In this document: positions 12,097 through 26,285 of the stretch, piece after piece
Layout of the letters: the number at the start of each line of letters is the position of its first letter
Position numbering within the stretch: the first letter of the stretch is position 1
DNA from: Cucumis sativus
Lineage: Eukaryota; Streptophyta; Magnoliopsida; Cucurbitales; Cucurbitaceae
DNA length: 64,000 nt
Direction: 5' to 3'
Assembly (NCBI RefSeq): GCF_000004075.3
Contig: NC_026658.2
Coordinates: 1,240,001 to 1,304,000 of the forward strand
The notes under the pieces: model-generated
Told to the model about the DNA's origin: nothing
Databases searched by the model: none
The model's input: the letters and a program-made list of their open reading frames with translations, nothing else
Translations under genes and position numbers: made by a program

Positions 12097-14286
12097 TCAA
12101 TGAGAATATTGACCTCTAAAAGGCTCCCAAAATGGTGTTTTCTTGCTGAAATATCTTGCCACAACTCTAGAATCCAGAATCTTTATAGCTTCTTCAGATT
12201 TAATGCATCTTGGTGTCTTGTATTGATTAACAGAAGAGCCTTGTGAAACACAAAAATCCATTAGAGCATCAAAAGCTCCTTGTTTCACCACTCTAATCTC
12301 CAATGGCCCAATTGATTTATCTTTGCTTCTACACCTTCTATAAACTGAATCCAATGATTCTTCAATACTTGAACAACATTCTTCCATTAAATCCACTTCA
12401 ACAAGTTCTTCAAAATTCTCATAATTACTTCCTGATCTTTTCTTCATCTCCCAAAACAAAACATAATGCCCTGGAATTGATTCTGTATCTGCATAACTTG
12501 TATACTCTGTCAACAAAACCCCAAGTGGTTCAACTAACAATTTTGCCTTTGTTATTGCATTCAACAAATCATCTTCATTTGTTTTGTCTGTATCAATACT
12601 TAATACCACATTCCTTCTATGCATAAACTTGAACTGTGGTGCTTTGTTGTGGAAGCCAGTTACTTTTAGTATATCACCAACTCTATATCTGTATAAACCT
12701 GAACCCACCATCACCAGAAAAAGAAAAAAAAAAAAACAAAACAAAAAACAATGTGGGTCAGATCTAAAAACACAAAAAACAAAAAAGGGTTTCTTTTTTT
12801 CCTTTTTTCTTTTCTTTTCTTTTTTTCTTTCTTTTCTTTTCTTTTCTTTTTTCTTTTTTTTTTTTTTGCTTACCTGTGAAAGTAGTGACCACCAATTCAT
12901 AATATTGACCAAGTTTCACATCAACAAGATCAACTGTTTTGAATTCCTCTTGAACAGAGGTGTTTGTTGTTCCATTGCAATGGCTTAATTCTCCATCATT
13001 TTTCTCCACAGGTAAGAATTCAAAAAAGGCCATATTTGGAAGGAGTGTATAAGAAACATCACTAGGTTTACTCAAAGGATTAAAATTAATCCCAAAATAA
13101 CACTCAGAAGAAGCATACATAGTGGAAATTAGAGGAAGCCCACCACTATAGAACTCAAGAGTAGGAATATATTGAGCCATTGACCCAGTTACAATGACTT
13201 CAATATATTTAGTTTTAGGCCAAAGTTTCTTAATTATACCTTCCCATGATTTCTCACCACATAACCCATCAATCAAATCAGCCAAAACAGGATTTGATTT
13301 TGTAAGGACTGAAGAAACAGAAGCTCTACAATTTGGGTCACTAATCCATTGACTCAATTCCCCTTTTCTTATGTTATCACTCAATTCTTTCCAATAATCT
13401 TCTAAGAATTTGATAGCTCTTAAAAAAGCAGAAGCAAAAACTGCACCAACTCTTAAAACTTCATCTCTTTGTACTAACCCACAAAGCAATTGACAGTACA
13501 TACTTTGTTTACTGTCAGAACAAAGAATTGTTTCATCAGGACTTGTGTACACATTGTACTTATTGAAAGGCCTGTTTCTGAAATTTTTGCTTTTGTAATA
13601 ACTTGTCAAAACTGGCCTTGCCATTAACCCAGATGGGGTACTCATTTCTGGCTTTATAAACAAAAGATACATCCCTTTTCCTTCTTCTAAACCATCCACA
13701 TACCTGAAAAAACAAAATTTCAACAATTTTGTTGTCTCTATTGTTATAAAAAAGCAATCAATCGATCAAAATAATAAAAAGTTTACTGTTTTATTCATAC
13801 TTGTTTAAAACAGGTACAAGGAGATTGTAAAAGAATGTCTTTCTGTCCAAATCTTCAGCTGTTGATGGCATCATTTTGGGCTGTCCTCCAGAAGTTCCTG
13901 AGCTGCAAGATTTCAAATTTTCGTGAAGATATAATAATAAAGTTAATAGAAGAAACGAAAATGAGGGGGTTTTGGTATATATACCTTGTGAGAAGCTCAG
14001 TGATGGGTTGAGATGAAATGATGTGAGAAGGTTCACCATTGGCAATTCTTTCAATATAAGGCTTAATGTCTTCATAGTTGACAACAGGAACAGAGTGTTT
14101 GAAAGTTTGGAGATCAAGAGAATGGGAATGATGATTGTGGAGGAAAGATTTGAGATATTCTGTGTTGGAATTTTGTATAAGAATCTTCTGAATCACTTGT
14201 TCTTGAATTTGCTTTGCATTTGTTGTAAGATCTTCAAGCAGCTTCAAACCAGATTCATTGTTGTTGGGATCAAAGTTAGGCAGCAT
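12097..14286 (-). CDS. GH3.17: GH3 acyl-acid-amido synthetase, GH3.17-like
   Basis: GH3 enzymes adenylate an acyl acid such as indole-3-acetic acid and conjugate it to an amino acid in the cytosol; the GH3.17 type is known for IAA-Glu formation, which inactivates auxin. Exons on the minus strand are 14286-13985, 13902-13801, 13703-12874 and 12698-12097; all junctions are GT-AG and keep frame, giving 611 residues, normal for the family. Visible motifs are the ATP/AMP-binding SSGTSGGQPK at about 101-110, TMYASSECYFGIN at about 330-342, and GLYRYRVGD at about 412-420. The N-terminus MLPNFDPNNNESGLKLLEDL resembles GH3.17 rather than the MPEAP-type starts of GH3.5/3.6. The third intron holds an unusual purine tract. 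A TATATAAA-like box lies near 14587-14596. Subtype assignment rests on remembered sequence similarity. Confidence 0.93.
12699..12873 (-). other. GH3 intron 3 with long purine tract
   Basis: On the plus strand, positions 12790-12867 are an uninterrupted run of T and C, so the transcript begins this 175-nt intron with 78 nt of A and G only. The remainder is T-rich. Plant introns are normally U-rich throughout, so this is atypical. A ribosome-style readthrough of the intron produces only lysine-rich shadow frames. Confidence 0.8.
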
Positions 14287-14586
14287 CTTTACAGCAGGAA
14301 GAAATTTTTGAAGAAGAAGAAGATGAACAAAAAGGATAATTGACTTTTAAATTTTGAACATTGCAATGAATGAAACAGCAAAAGAAAGGTAGCTTTTTCC
14401 TTTTTCTCAATCAGTTCATAAGTATAACTATAAACTGACAATTTTCACTATGCAAATTTTTTCTTTTCTTTTTTTCTTTTTTCTTTTTTTTTTTTTTTGA
14501 AGGGGATTCTGTTTTCCAGGTATCTGTAATGGGAGGGAGGCAGAAGGGGAAAGGATTAAATAACAGATTCTGAAGGGGGTGTTTTT

Positions 14587-14596
14587 TTATATAAAT
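14587..14596 (-). promoter_or_regulatory. Candidate TATA box of the GH3 gene
   Basis: The minus strand reads TTATATAAAAAA here, about 300 bp upstream of the GH3 start codon. No transcription start can be fixed from sequence alone. Confidence 0.4.
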
Positions 14597-16599
14597 AAAA
14601 TTAAGAGGTGAGAAAAATTTACAAAAACGAAAAACAAAAAGGAAATGTAAGGGAAGAAGAGGCTATGGAGGTCCTACACATGTGGCCTTGTCTGCTAAAC
14701 TCTGAATTATTTTTAAAAATATGGTTTAGAAATACAAGAATAATTATATATATACATATACACACACACATATATATATATAACTACAGGTCAAAACTAC
14801 CTATTAAGTGTCTATATATATTAGCAGATAGCCTCATGTTTCAATGATTTAAAGAAAAATATGTATGTGTGTATGTAAAACAGTTTTTGTAAGTTCATTC
14901 ACTCAATTGTGTTAATCACAATTTTACTATAGATAAACTCTTTTTTTAAGTTTAATTATCTAAATTTAATCTTTTAAGATTTTCAAACGTTACCACAAAA
15001 TTTATCACTTAATTAATATTTACTATTCAAATTTAAAATCAAACTCATAACGTAACCTTTTAAAACGTAGAGATCAATTGACATGCATCCAATGTACTAA
15101 TGCGCATAAGGTGTTTGTGTGGTTCACAAATGCTTCTACATAAAAAGAAGTTAAACTCAAAACTTAAGAGTGTCAAAGTGGGTTTACAAGAGTAATTGAT
15201 GTGACTTTTCTCCTTAGAAGTAGGGGGTTGGATCTCGTAGCTTAAGATGTTGGGAAAATAAATGTTTGATTGAATGAGAAGAATTAATTATTAAGTATAA
15301 TTTGAACAATAAATGTGAGAGTTGGGTTAAAGGTGTTAGTTCTTAGAATACTTGAATTTATAATATGTATGAATAAAGAGAGAGAGAAGAAGAAGAGGAA
15401 AAGGACATGATTAAGAACTGTCTTTTCAACCAAATAATCCAAGAAGAAAAAACGTATGCATATTGGCAATCATGGACATATCACTTTACAGCTCTCTCCT
15501 GCCTTCAATAAAATTAGATACCACTTTTCTATTTATCTTTTTCCCATTATTTCTTCTTTCATCTTGGATATTCATATCAATAAATATAATATACAACTCC
15601 CATTTCCTATACAATAAAATAAAAAAAAAAAAAAAAACTTTTGGTGTTTCTTAAGCTATACCCCTCTTTTTGGGTTCTAATCGAGAAATGACGAGGAAAT
15701 CGACTTTAGGGAAGGAAAAAAGGAGAATTATTTTTGGGGTTTGATCATGTGGAAAGGTTTACACAGTCACAAAAAGGAGTTGTTGTCTGGAAATTAGAGA
15801 GATTAATTATTTTACATATGAACACTGCTTAATTAGTAGTATATATTGAAAAGTAAGTGAGATAAAGATGAACTGCTTGATTATAATTAGAATTAATGTA
15901 TGATGAATATATACTAGGTTAGGTTGGGTTGTAATCACAATAACAGTGTCTTATTCATTCAGTATGTTCCACATATATATTTAAATCCAAAAACTGAGAA
16001 CTATATTCAATTATGATTAAGATCATAATAATGTTTGGACCAAAATATTCAAACCATCAGACAGACAACCTCTGGTTTTCATTAATTAATAAAAACTTGT
16101 TCTTCTTCAAGTCATACCAATTTTTTGGAACCTTGTAATTAAAGATATATATAATATAATTATAACAATATATATGATTGTATAATTCAATAATTATTCC
16201 AAAACTAAATCAATGGGTTCTTTTTATTAACTATTTAAGTTTGATATCATTAAAAAAAACGTTGACAACATTGTAAGTTTGATAATTTAGACTCCATAAT
16301 AGAAAAAAAATTTATAGAGACCACTTAATTTCAAAACCTTACAGCATACAATAAAGTTCATATTTCTCATTTAACCCTTTTTTTAATATTTGAGTCGTGT
16401 ATTTCGGCTAAACCACTTGATCCTTATAGTTGTGATATTTTAAGTGAAAATATTATCTCCTTATTCCTTCGAATGTAATTTTAGGTTTGAAAAAGCTATA
16501 TATATAATTAGGTTGAACTCATTTGTATCGTACACGTTTCAACTACAAGAAAACTATAGTTAAGCTAATTAAACAAATAAATGCAATTTGGCTAACATA

Positions 16600-16715
16600 G
16601 AAGTATTTTTTACAACATTAATGACGTTGACATACTCTATCAAATGATAGATAAAGGTAGATATTATTATCAGTTATATATGTGACATATTTTGTTATAT
16701 TTTTTAAAAAAGTAC
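16600..16715. repeat. MITE-like fold-back repeat, partial
   Basis: A 'tctatcaaatgatagata' core at about 16637 is followed by 'gacatattttgttatatttt' and an A/T-rich end. This is the core plus right arm of the family best seen at 47.4 kb. The left arm is not convincing. Confidence 0.4.
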
Positions 16716-18399
16716 TGAAAAATAAAGATGAAGTAAGGTGGAAGAATAAAATAAAGAGGTTTGCTATAAGGATTGTTAGTGTTTTATATGAAATTTGGTT
16801 TTAGAAAAATGTAAATAATAATAATATGTGAAGCCAAAGTGAAAGCTTCACATGAAAGCAAAGAAAAAGCAAAGAGTTTGAATTTCTTACCATGAAAAGA
16901 AGAGAAGTTTTGTAAGAAATGTAATATGCTTTTGATCATTATTACTAAAGAGAATTTTCTTTTATTTTAATTTTTTGAAAATAAATAAATAAGAAGAGAA
17001 GAAGAAGAGGAAAAAAAATATAAAAAAGGAATAATAATTATTATTATATATGAAAAAGAGAAAGTCCAAAATGTACTGAAAATGTACGGGAAAGTGGAAG
17101 AGTTTTGGATGTTTATTGGAATATGGAAAATAGGATTGGTATCACTCTCTCAACATTTCTTGCTTTTTCTCTCCCACATTACCTTTCTTTTCTGCCCCTC
17201 ATCACCTCTCTCTTTCCCTCCATCCTTTTCTCTTTTCCCATTTTTTATTATCTATACTAACAAAATACACATTCTCCTTCACAAGTTCATATAATTAAAT
17301 GTATTGCTTAGTTTGGATAAATTATATATTGGGTATGGGAGAACTATGCTTGGACCGTGGAGTGTTGAATTTGGATTATGAATGTTGATTCAAATTATGA
17401 GTTTTTATTGTTATGGTATTAATTAATTTACATTTTTGCTAGATTTCGTTTTTGAATCGTTGTTTGAGACTTCTAATTTTATCTATTAAACTTCTAAAAT
17501 ATTATTGGAAATTGTGCATGCACATACATTCTTGCCTTTAAACACTTCAAATGTTGGATTGATTAAGTTTTGTGATCGACCGTTTTTAAAGAAAATCTAA
17601 ATAACTTAGTCTAAAAGGTTTTAAGTTTTACCGTGGAATTTATCCAAATGAAATGTAACAAATGGTATAAATTGATTCAATTTTTAGTTTATAGTTTAAA
17701 GTTGATTATATTAGAGTTTAAATTGATATTATTTATTTTTAAAAATATTTAATCTTAATGTTGAGAATTTTGAATTTAGATTTCCCTCTATCCTTTGATT
17801 TGAATTTTTTTCACATTTTTACCTTTGAGTTTAAAATAAACTTCATTTAAAGTAATTAAATTAACAATAGGGTTTTTTTTCAGAATAATGATTAAAAAAA
17901 AAACCATTTATACTTCAAAGCAAAAAAACAAAAACAATTAAATGATAAACAAATATTACAATTGATTTTATCATGAATTGTAACTTTTAATTAATTGAAT
18001 TTTAGTCTCTTTCTTGTGAAATGTTAAATTTTTTATTACAAAGCCAAAAAAACAATAAAGGTCCAAACAATAAATGAAATATCCTCCCTCATCTTATCTT
18101 TTAAAAATTATTTCAAAACTTTATGTCTAATATTTACAAAAATTAAATTCGCTCTGCCCTTACATATTTCAATCTATAAAATTATGTTCAACCATTTTAA
18201 TTATTCCATCTAACACAACCATATTCATTACAAATTACCTCAACAAAGTATTTACATAGTTCTAGTTTCCATTTCTCAAATTTTACATAAAACATTTACT
18301 ATTTAAATTTTTACGCGGATCGTATATATATATATATGAAAAGACAAATGAAGAAGCTAAAGAACAAATCATGAATAGGGATTGATAAATAAATTAAGA

Positions 18400-18401
<2 letters not shown>

Positions 18402-18465
<64 letters not shown>
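18402..18465. repeat. (AT)n microsatellite, about 32 units
   Basis: This is an unbroken alternating AT run of about 64 bp in gene-free DNA. Confidence 0.95.
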
Positions 18466-18469
<4 letters not shown>

Positions 18470-18640
18470 ATAGGAAAAATAATATAATTATGAAATTTGA
18501 TCATTCAAAACGGGATTTGCTAGATTTTGCTTCGTGGGTGGTCTTCCTTATTATTTAATTAAAGAGAGAGAGAAATAACAAAACTGAAAAAGAAAGCAAA
18601 TTTTGCACAAAAGAACAAAAGTTAGAGTGTTATTTAAAGA

Positions 18641-18644
<4 letters not shown>

Positions 18645-18679
<35 letters not shown>
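18645..18679. repeat. (AT)n microsatellite, about 17 units
   Basis: This is a second alternating AT run about 180 bp from the larger one. Confidence 0.95.
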
Positions 18680-18686
<7 letters not shown>

Positions 18687-20804
18687 TGAAATGGGGAGAG
18701 AGAATGGAGCAAAACAAGGGCTGATTGATCCATGGCCAAAGTTTGAAGAAATGCTTTCATCAATCTCTCTTCCTCTCCCTCAAGAAAAAAAAAATATATT
18801 TAGTCGTTTCTCTATTTAATTTAAGATGTGAATAAAAAAGAAAGAAAGAAATGAATAAGCATTAAATAGGATCTCGAATGGGAGTTGACCCATAAGAATA
18901 AAAAAAAGAAAAGAGATGGAAAGAAAGAAACAAAAAGAAATGAATGATCCATCTTTCATTTTATGATTGTTGGTCACCCTCTGGACAAAACTTTATTATT
19001 AATCCAATTTTATGTTTCTTTTTCTTTTTCTTTTTTTAATTTATTAATAAATAATAAATAATAATTCACTCTATACTATACTCTACATATAATTATGAAA
19101 ATAATAAAAATCCGTCTCTACGTGTTTCCATTTCCATCCATCCTCTCCCTATGATCAATTAAACCCTTACCCTCTATTTTCTACTTTCTTATTTATTACA
19201 ACCAAACATTGTATAATTTTTATATTATCTTATATGTATGTGTATTAAATGGTTATATGGTTTAGATTTTTAGATTTTTAGATTTATTGTCAACCTCAAT
19301 TCTCACTTTATAAAACCAAACAAAATTACATTCATCCATGATGTACTCTGAGGTTTTATGATTAAATTTTGCCATTTATTTTTATCTAATTAATATTAAT
19401 TTTTTATATTGGATTTTTTGTCATATTTTGTAGTTGACAACGGAAGAATGGTGTTAGATGATATAATATTACTTTTATCTTTGCTATGTTATCTTAAGAA
19501 GTTTGGAGTATTTTTGGTAAATTTGAAGTTTAATGGGTTTGAAAAAGTAAAAAGTAAGTGTTTGTATAAGGTTAAAAAATGTTTACTTTGAAGTTAGCTT
19601 GAATGTGAAAAATTTTAAGGTTAAAAATCACTTTTAATTTGAATTAGTTACAATTTTAGTTACAATTTAGTTTCTCTAAATTTCATGATGATTTAGTTTT
19701 CGAACTTTCAATTTTGTAATGATTTAATCTCCAAAATTTTACTACTATGTAATAATTTAGTCTCTATTGTGTATAAATGAGTGAAAATTTAATGAGATTT
19801 ATTACATAAATAAAACGATAAACTAATTAAGAATTACTCGATAATTTTATAAGATATGATAATATATACACTGTAAAATAGTAAAAATAGTAAAAATTGA
19901 CTATCAAATTTTGATGAATTTTGGTTATGTTGATGACTAAATTGTTACAAGAACATGTTGGAGTTTAATTTAATCTTTTATGAATTATGGGAATTTATTT
20001 TATTCTTTTGAAACTTGTGTCATGGGTGTATGATGATATAGATCCTTAGTATCAATATCCAATCTTTTTTTGTTGATGGATGTATATTACCTTTTTCTTT
20101 TTATCTTCAACTTGAAGCAAACGATCGAATTGACCTTTTTTTAGTAACATTTGATCTGATTTTGCTACTTTGCATGGCCTTATAAATACACAAATCAGTC
20201 TCTTTCTTCCTTTTGATTGGACTTTAATTTAACTCCATATGATATGGTTTGTGATATGACATTGTATGTGAGATATGGTCTACGTACTGATCTCCTCCAA
20301 CTAAATGATCAGATACCTCCTTTTGATTCAAGCCTTGGGAAAAAATAAATCCTCTAGTCATAATCTAAACCACAACTCCTATATATTATAATTAATATTT
20401 TGATTCGTTGCATGCGTATAAATATTAGATAAATTTGAAGACTCATCTTAAAATTTAAATATATTAGATTTCACGTATCAAACATTTGAGAACAAATTAT
20501 CAAACATCCATTTTTAAATATAGTAAAATGAATAGCGACGTTAGTTTGAATAATACTTTATTAAATCTTTGTATTTGGGGGTAATTTTGAGCTACTAGTT
20601 CATTCGGTTCATGTCTTTCTACCCTAACCATTTCGACCTTGTGCATTATTATGAGAGATGGTGGTGTAAAGTATAGAATGTCTCATGTATGCCATTCTTT
20701 TAATTCCAATAATGCTTTTCATTTATTATTTTATAGCTGCTTCCTAATTGGGAATTGGGTAGACCCTTCTTGTATTTTGGAGTTGTCAAGCAAGGATTAA
20801 TTAA

Positions 20805-20888
20805 TGTGTGTATATATACACACACATACATGTATGCACACCAACACATGTATATGTACACACATATGTAAATACACATATATACACC
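20805..20888. repeat. Alternating purine-pyrimidine TG/TA/CA tract
   Basis: The tract begins with the perfect 20-bp palindrome TGTGTGTATATATACACACA (20805-20824) and continues with mixed CA, TA and TG steps to about 20888. Such DNA can extrude cruciforms or adopt Z-DNA. It encodes nothing recognisable. Confidence 0.8.
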
Positions 20889-23499
20889 AAACCAAACTTT
20901 GCTAAGAAAAGCATGTGACCTTGTATTATTTTTTGTCATTGTATTTTTCTTAATAAAGTTCTCTTTGTTTAGATCACCATAGTGGTTACATTGATAGTAA
21001 TGAAAATTTTTAAATAATGTTTTTGGTTCACAATTTAATTATTTTAAAAAGTTGTCAAAAATAACAAAATATTTATCCGTAATAATTTGTGTAAATAGTT
21101 TTTTTCTCTAAGAAAATCTATTCAAATACATATTGTTTAATTAGATAACTTATTAAAACTATGCAAGATTATGCATTCAATTCCATAATTAGAATCCAAA
21201 TTTATTTTCTTTGATTATGGCATTGAATTATTTTTAAAATATATATATATATATTGTTGTCATCAAGACATAATATTCATAGTCAACACCTTGAATTAAA
21301 ACGACTCATTAAAACAAGAGAGAAAGTGAACAAATAAACAAAACGAAAATATGAGAAAAGTTCACAAATAATTGTAGAAAATGTTTGGTGAGGTCAAAAA
21401 GAAGGAATTAGAAAGTTTTGTTTTGAAAAAACCAATCAAGAGTATCATTTTAAAAAAGTTTTTAGGTCATCCATTCACAAATATCATTCCCTATTATACA
21501 AATAGAAAAAAGAAAAAAAGACTCATTTTCATACTATATTTTCTACAAATTTCAACTCTTATCATCTTTATTTACTTATTTTATTTTCAATAGTCTATTA
21601 ATTGGTCTTACCATTTGTAAATTTAGTGGGTACAACATATCTTAGTTTCAATTTGTTAAAGATAATTATAAGAACAATTGAAGCAAATTTTTTTAAAAAA
21701 ATATAATGATTATCCATTTTATTTCCAATTGCAATAATTAAATAAGTATTATTAAAGCCTAATCACATGGTGGAAGTCAATAAATAAATGCCAACATAAA
21801 TAATTTCTTTTTCTTAAAATTTTGTGACAAATGATGAGAGTGTGGTCCAAATTATATACATACATATATATATATATATGCACACACACTTGCATCCAAA
21901 TTTCAAGACATTGACAAAAATCTCAAGATCCAAGACCCCAATTACATGGTTTATATATATAAAAATATAATCTAATCAATAAAGTTTATGTATTTTATGG
22001 CAACATAAAAACCTATGTGCTCAACACTATATAATATGTGTGTATGTTATGTGTATTTGAGGAATTCATGTAAATTTATGTATGAATAGTGCATTGGATC
22101 ACATGAAATAATTAGGACTCTATCCTCTAATTAATTAAATCATGACATATATATTCTATATTTGAAACTTCTTTTTGTGCACATAGCTAGAGGTCTCAAT
22201 ATGATATGGTTAAATTTAAGGATTTATTTTTATTTTTGCACATGCATGAAAACATTTAAAAAGATTATTGATCTACAAAATAAATGTTGGGATGTGTACA
22301 TGTGGTACACATCAATTAGAAAACACCACCACATTCATGATATATACTAATAAGGACACAATATATATGTTAAACCAAAAACAAAGTCGTCTAGAGGCTC
22401 TTTACTCCCATATTCAAAGATTAATATACTGTATCTCATTTCACGTTTAGGATTCAAACTATAACAATGAATATATATATTGTTTTCAACTATTATAACC
22501 TCAAATTAATTTAACTACAATGTAATATTACCAATTCATCAAATCTCTCGTTTTGTTACATTATTTATTACTTTTTATAACACATAATCTATTATAACTA
22601 TCGAGTATAATAATCAATCCAATAATGTTTTGTAAAATGTTCGATTAAGTGTTGGTAAGTTACTTAGGGAAAGTTATTAAAAAGGGTTTCTTAATAATTA
22701 GTGAGAAAATTAAAATTAAAATTAAAAGAAAAAAAAGTTATGATCATTAAATATAACAAAAATTCTAATACATAGTTGAGGGGATCATGATTTAAATAAA
22801 AGTGTATTATGATGGGAAAGGGAGTCAAAATTGTCCATGGTTGCATGTGATTGATACAATGATAGATCTCATGGTTTTTGTAAGATAAGTCAAAAGAGGG
22901 TGTGTGAAGATCATTAATTAATTAATAATTATAATTAGTTTAATAATTAAATGGGATTATATATATAACATTATTTGTTAATTAATTATTTGTTTATTAG
23001 GTTTAGGTTTTTAATAATTATTATTTTATGTCATGGGGTTGACGATAGAAAAGAAATTTAGGTAATGTCATCCATTTGGCATATGTGAGCATGTTCTCTT
23101 TGTTTAATGAAACCCTAATTGAAAAATCTCATACACCAATAGATAGGAATTTAAAAAAAAAAGCATATTATAAAATATATGTATATATATATTATAAAGT
23201 TAAGTTTCGTGGTAGGGTGACAATGAGAAGGGATGATGGGAATTCACATGGAAAGCTTAATACAATAACTTTGGATAAAATAGAAAATACAAAGTTTTTC
23301 TTCAACCTATACATATTCAATTCAAAGTCACTCTCACATAGAATTTAATTTATTATAGGATTATTGTTTTTTTATGTAGCAATCTTAAAATGAATTTATT
23401 GATTAAATTTTACTATTAAAGTATGTAAATTAGAATATTAAGTTTTTCTATATATATAGTAATGGTAATTGATGGTCATTTTAATAAAAATAATTAAAA

Positions 23500-23690
23500 A
23501 TATAATAACGTTTTTAAAAAGTTATAAATATAGCAAAACTATCGTTGATACACTCATATGATCTATATAAGTGATAGACCAATATTTACAATATGGTCTA
23601 TCAATGATAGACTTCTATCATTGATAGAATTTGACAAATTTTGTTATATTTGTAAATTTTTTAAAATATTATTAAATATTTAATTATTTT
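23500..23690. repeat. MITE-like fold-back repeat copy
   Basis: The left arm at about 23511-23541 ('tttttaaaaagttataaata' then 'tagcaaaac') pairs with the right arm at about 23632-23664 ('gacaaattttgttatatttg' then T-rich). The centre has two short palindromes: 'gtctatcaatgatagac' near 23597-23613 and 'tctatcattgataga' near 23614-23628. There is no coding capacity. It matches the 47.4-kb copy in arms and core. Confidence 0.65.
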
Positions 23691-26285
23691 AAATTTAATT
23701 TTTAAATTTGCAACTATCTCATATATATATATATGTATATGTATATAATTTTGAACCCACTTTGAAAACAATGAAATTCTTTTGTGAGCTCAGTTCAATG
23801 GATTTATTTTATCAATGAGTCAAATTTGGATTGGGCTCGAACTAGCCCTTTCGCCTTGGATTGACCAATTTCAATTTCTTTTTACCACACTATATCTTCT
23901 CTTAATACGAAAAACGAACCACAACTGAAATACAAAAATCGAAAAATATAATACTATATATATATATATAAAGTAGCTCATGTTATCAATTATTTGATTG
24001 ACTTTATCTCAAAAATAATTAGAACAATTAGATGAGTTGATTTATATGAATGTTATAAAGTTTATAAGATCTCTCTATCTTTTTCAACATGAAATGATAT
24101 ACTAGTTCATACTTGGAATGGTTCGAACCTTTAATCAAAATTAAGATCTTCACATAGATATATAAGGGTATGTTATGAAACTAAAAAAGAAAAATTGTAA
24201 ATTACTTATTTAAAACAAACATCTAAATTTCACATATTCTAATATAGTCTTAAATTACTAATTCAATTCAAAAGTTTAAGTCGATAGATAAAACATATTT
24301 AATATAATATCTAACAAATATTTACCAGATGAAATTCAAATTTTCTAACTTTTTTATTGAAATCTCCTACTTTATTTTTAGTTATATTTATGTTATATTT
24401 TAATCACCAAATCAAAAGTGTATACTTATTGAAAAGAAGATATATGTGTGTGTGATCATGTAAATGTTTTTTTTATCATGCACAAGTCTTAGGCCCATGA
24501 GGCCCAACTCAGTTTGTTGGGCTAGAGCTATGCATCTTATAAAGGGCATGCCAAATGACACTAACTATTCTTCTAAAAAGAAATAGATAAAATATTTATA
24601 TGTATATATTAACATTTTAAAGTATTTTATTCAAAAAATTTAAGTATTCTTTTCATCGGTTTCTTGAACATATTTGTGTTTTTAAAACTTTGCATAGTTT
24701 ACTAACTATTTAAATTTTACTTTATTTTGTTATATTTAATAATGTCCCTATTTAAAATATGATAAGATATTAAAAAAAAGAGTTTTACAGTACAAAAACA
24801 AGAAAGATAATAATTTATATCATTACTATAAGATGATATTAAAATAAATTGGAGACGAAAATGAAACAAAAATGTATTGGTTGAAGCATGCAGTGTAGCT
24901 CACTACTCGATATTAAAAGACTAAAGTTGAAAAAGTGCATAGTGTTAGACATTATGTTGTGACACCATGATGCCACAGTGCAACATGACGTATTGACCGG
25001 AAAATTTTTGATTCTATTTTATTTTAATAATGTTTGTGGTTCTTGAATTTATTTAAAGTTCCATGCTTGAAGTGTATATTTGGATTGATCACTCACCATC
25101 TATTCTTTGTTAGGAGAGAGATTTGCATATGCTTTATCTAACATGTAATTGTATATGTTAATGGCCGAGTAACAAAAATTGAAGCATGCTTGTTCGTTGA
25201 TTGCTAGACTAATTTGAAAGGTCCAATTTAATTGAAGAACAAAATCAGTTAGTAACTTAAGCTATCTAGGTTCTAACCGTCTCAATTAACCTCTACTCTT
25301 AATGCAAGTTTTAGTCTCGTTCAATTTTTAAGTAATGTATTTAGGCGATGGTGAGAGTTTTTTCTTTTTCTTTATATATATATATATAAGTGGGCTAAAC
25401 ATTTGCATAGAAAAGAAACCAAACCATCTTTAGATATCCTATGATCATTCAAACAATTGGTAGATCTAAACTTTGAGCTAGGTTACTTTTTATGTTTGCA
25501 CTTTTAATGTTTTCTTCTCAATCGAGGCATAACTCTCCGCTACCATTGTTTTACATAGAAACTAAACTCGTTTAAAACCACTATCCAGCGTCCTTGCCAA
25601 CCAATAAAAGACATTTGCTTTGTTGTAGAAACACTACACAAGTTATAGGTTAAAGTTGGAACGTGTGAGATCGATTATGAGATTCCAATTGACTTCATTG
25701 TGGTGCTTTTAAGTAGTCAAACGTGTAGTTTTCTACTCATCCAGAACAATATATAAATGTAATGTTTGTTTATAAATATATACATTTATTTACTACAACA
25801 ATAGATGAAAAGAGGGATTACATGTTTCACTTATTGAACAGAAGATTATATCGATTATCTTACAAATTGTGATGTTTATAGATTGTGTATGAATTTATAC
25901 ATACTTTTAAATTTTGTATATAAAGTTTTAAAGATATAATAAAAGTGTGGATTAAGTGTTTAATAATGTGCATCAATTGGGCAACAATTTAACAGGAGGG
26001 GTTACTTTAGAAGGATGTTTTTGTTTAACGAGTATTAATTTGGAAGGATATTTAAAAATTTATATTTAAATAAGAACAGTGGCGATAGAAGGGAGCATGG
26101 CCCCAGTGGTAATCAGATCGAACGGATGAAAATTGTCCGAACACGTCAGAATTAAGCCTCCAAGGAAGGCCCATCGCGGCCGCGCCTTCCCCAAAGACAA
26201 AGACAGAGATCATTTCCGTCTACGGCTGGCGCTAACGCCTTGAAGCCCACAATACTCTCACCACCAGCCTTCCTCCTCCCTCAAT

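Larger units (their letters stand above)
14287..26285. other. 12-kb AT-rich intergenic region, no gene seen
   Basis: This is the longest gene-free stretch in the window. It holds simple repeats (listed separately at 18.4, 18.6 and 20.8 kb), a plus-strand pyrimidine tract at 14461-14498 in the probable GH3 leader, two fold-back elements (16.6 and 23.5 kb), and short spacers with GGCCCA/TGGGCC motifs near 24490-24525. Frames in it are short and AT-driven. Just before the NEF1 start, about 26080-26285 becomes GC-richer and is probably that gene's promoter end and leader. It contains a 10-codon upstream ORF starting at about 26098. Confidence 0.5.

Noticed and set aside
12584..12988. Plus-strand frame of 134 codons crossing GH3 intron 3
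   Set aside because: It is antisense to GH3 exons and is kept open only by the phenylalanine-coding T/C tract.
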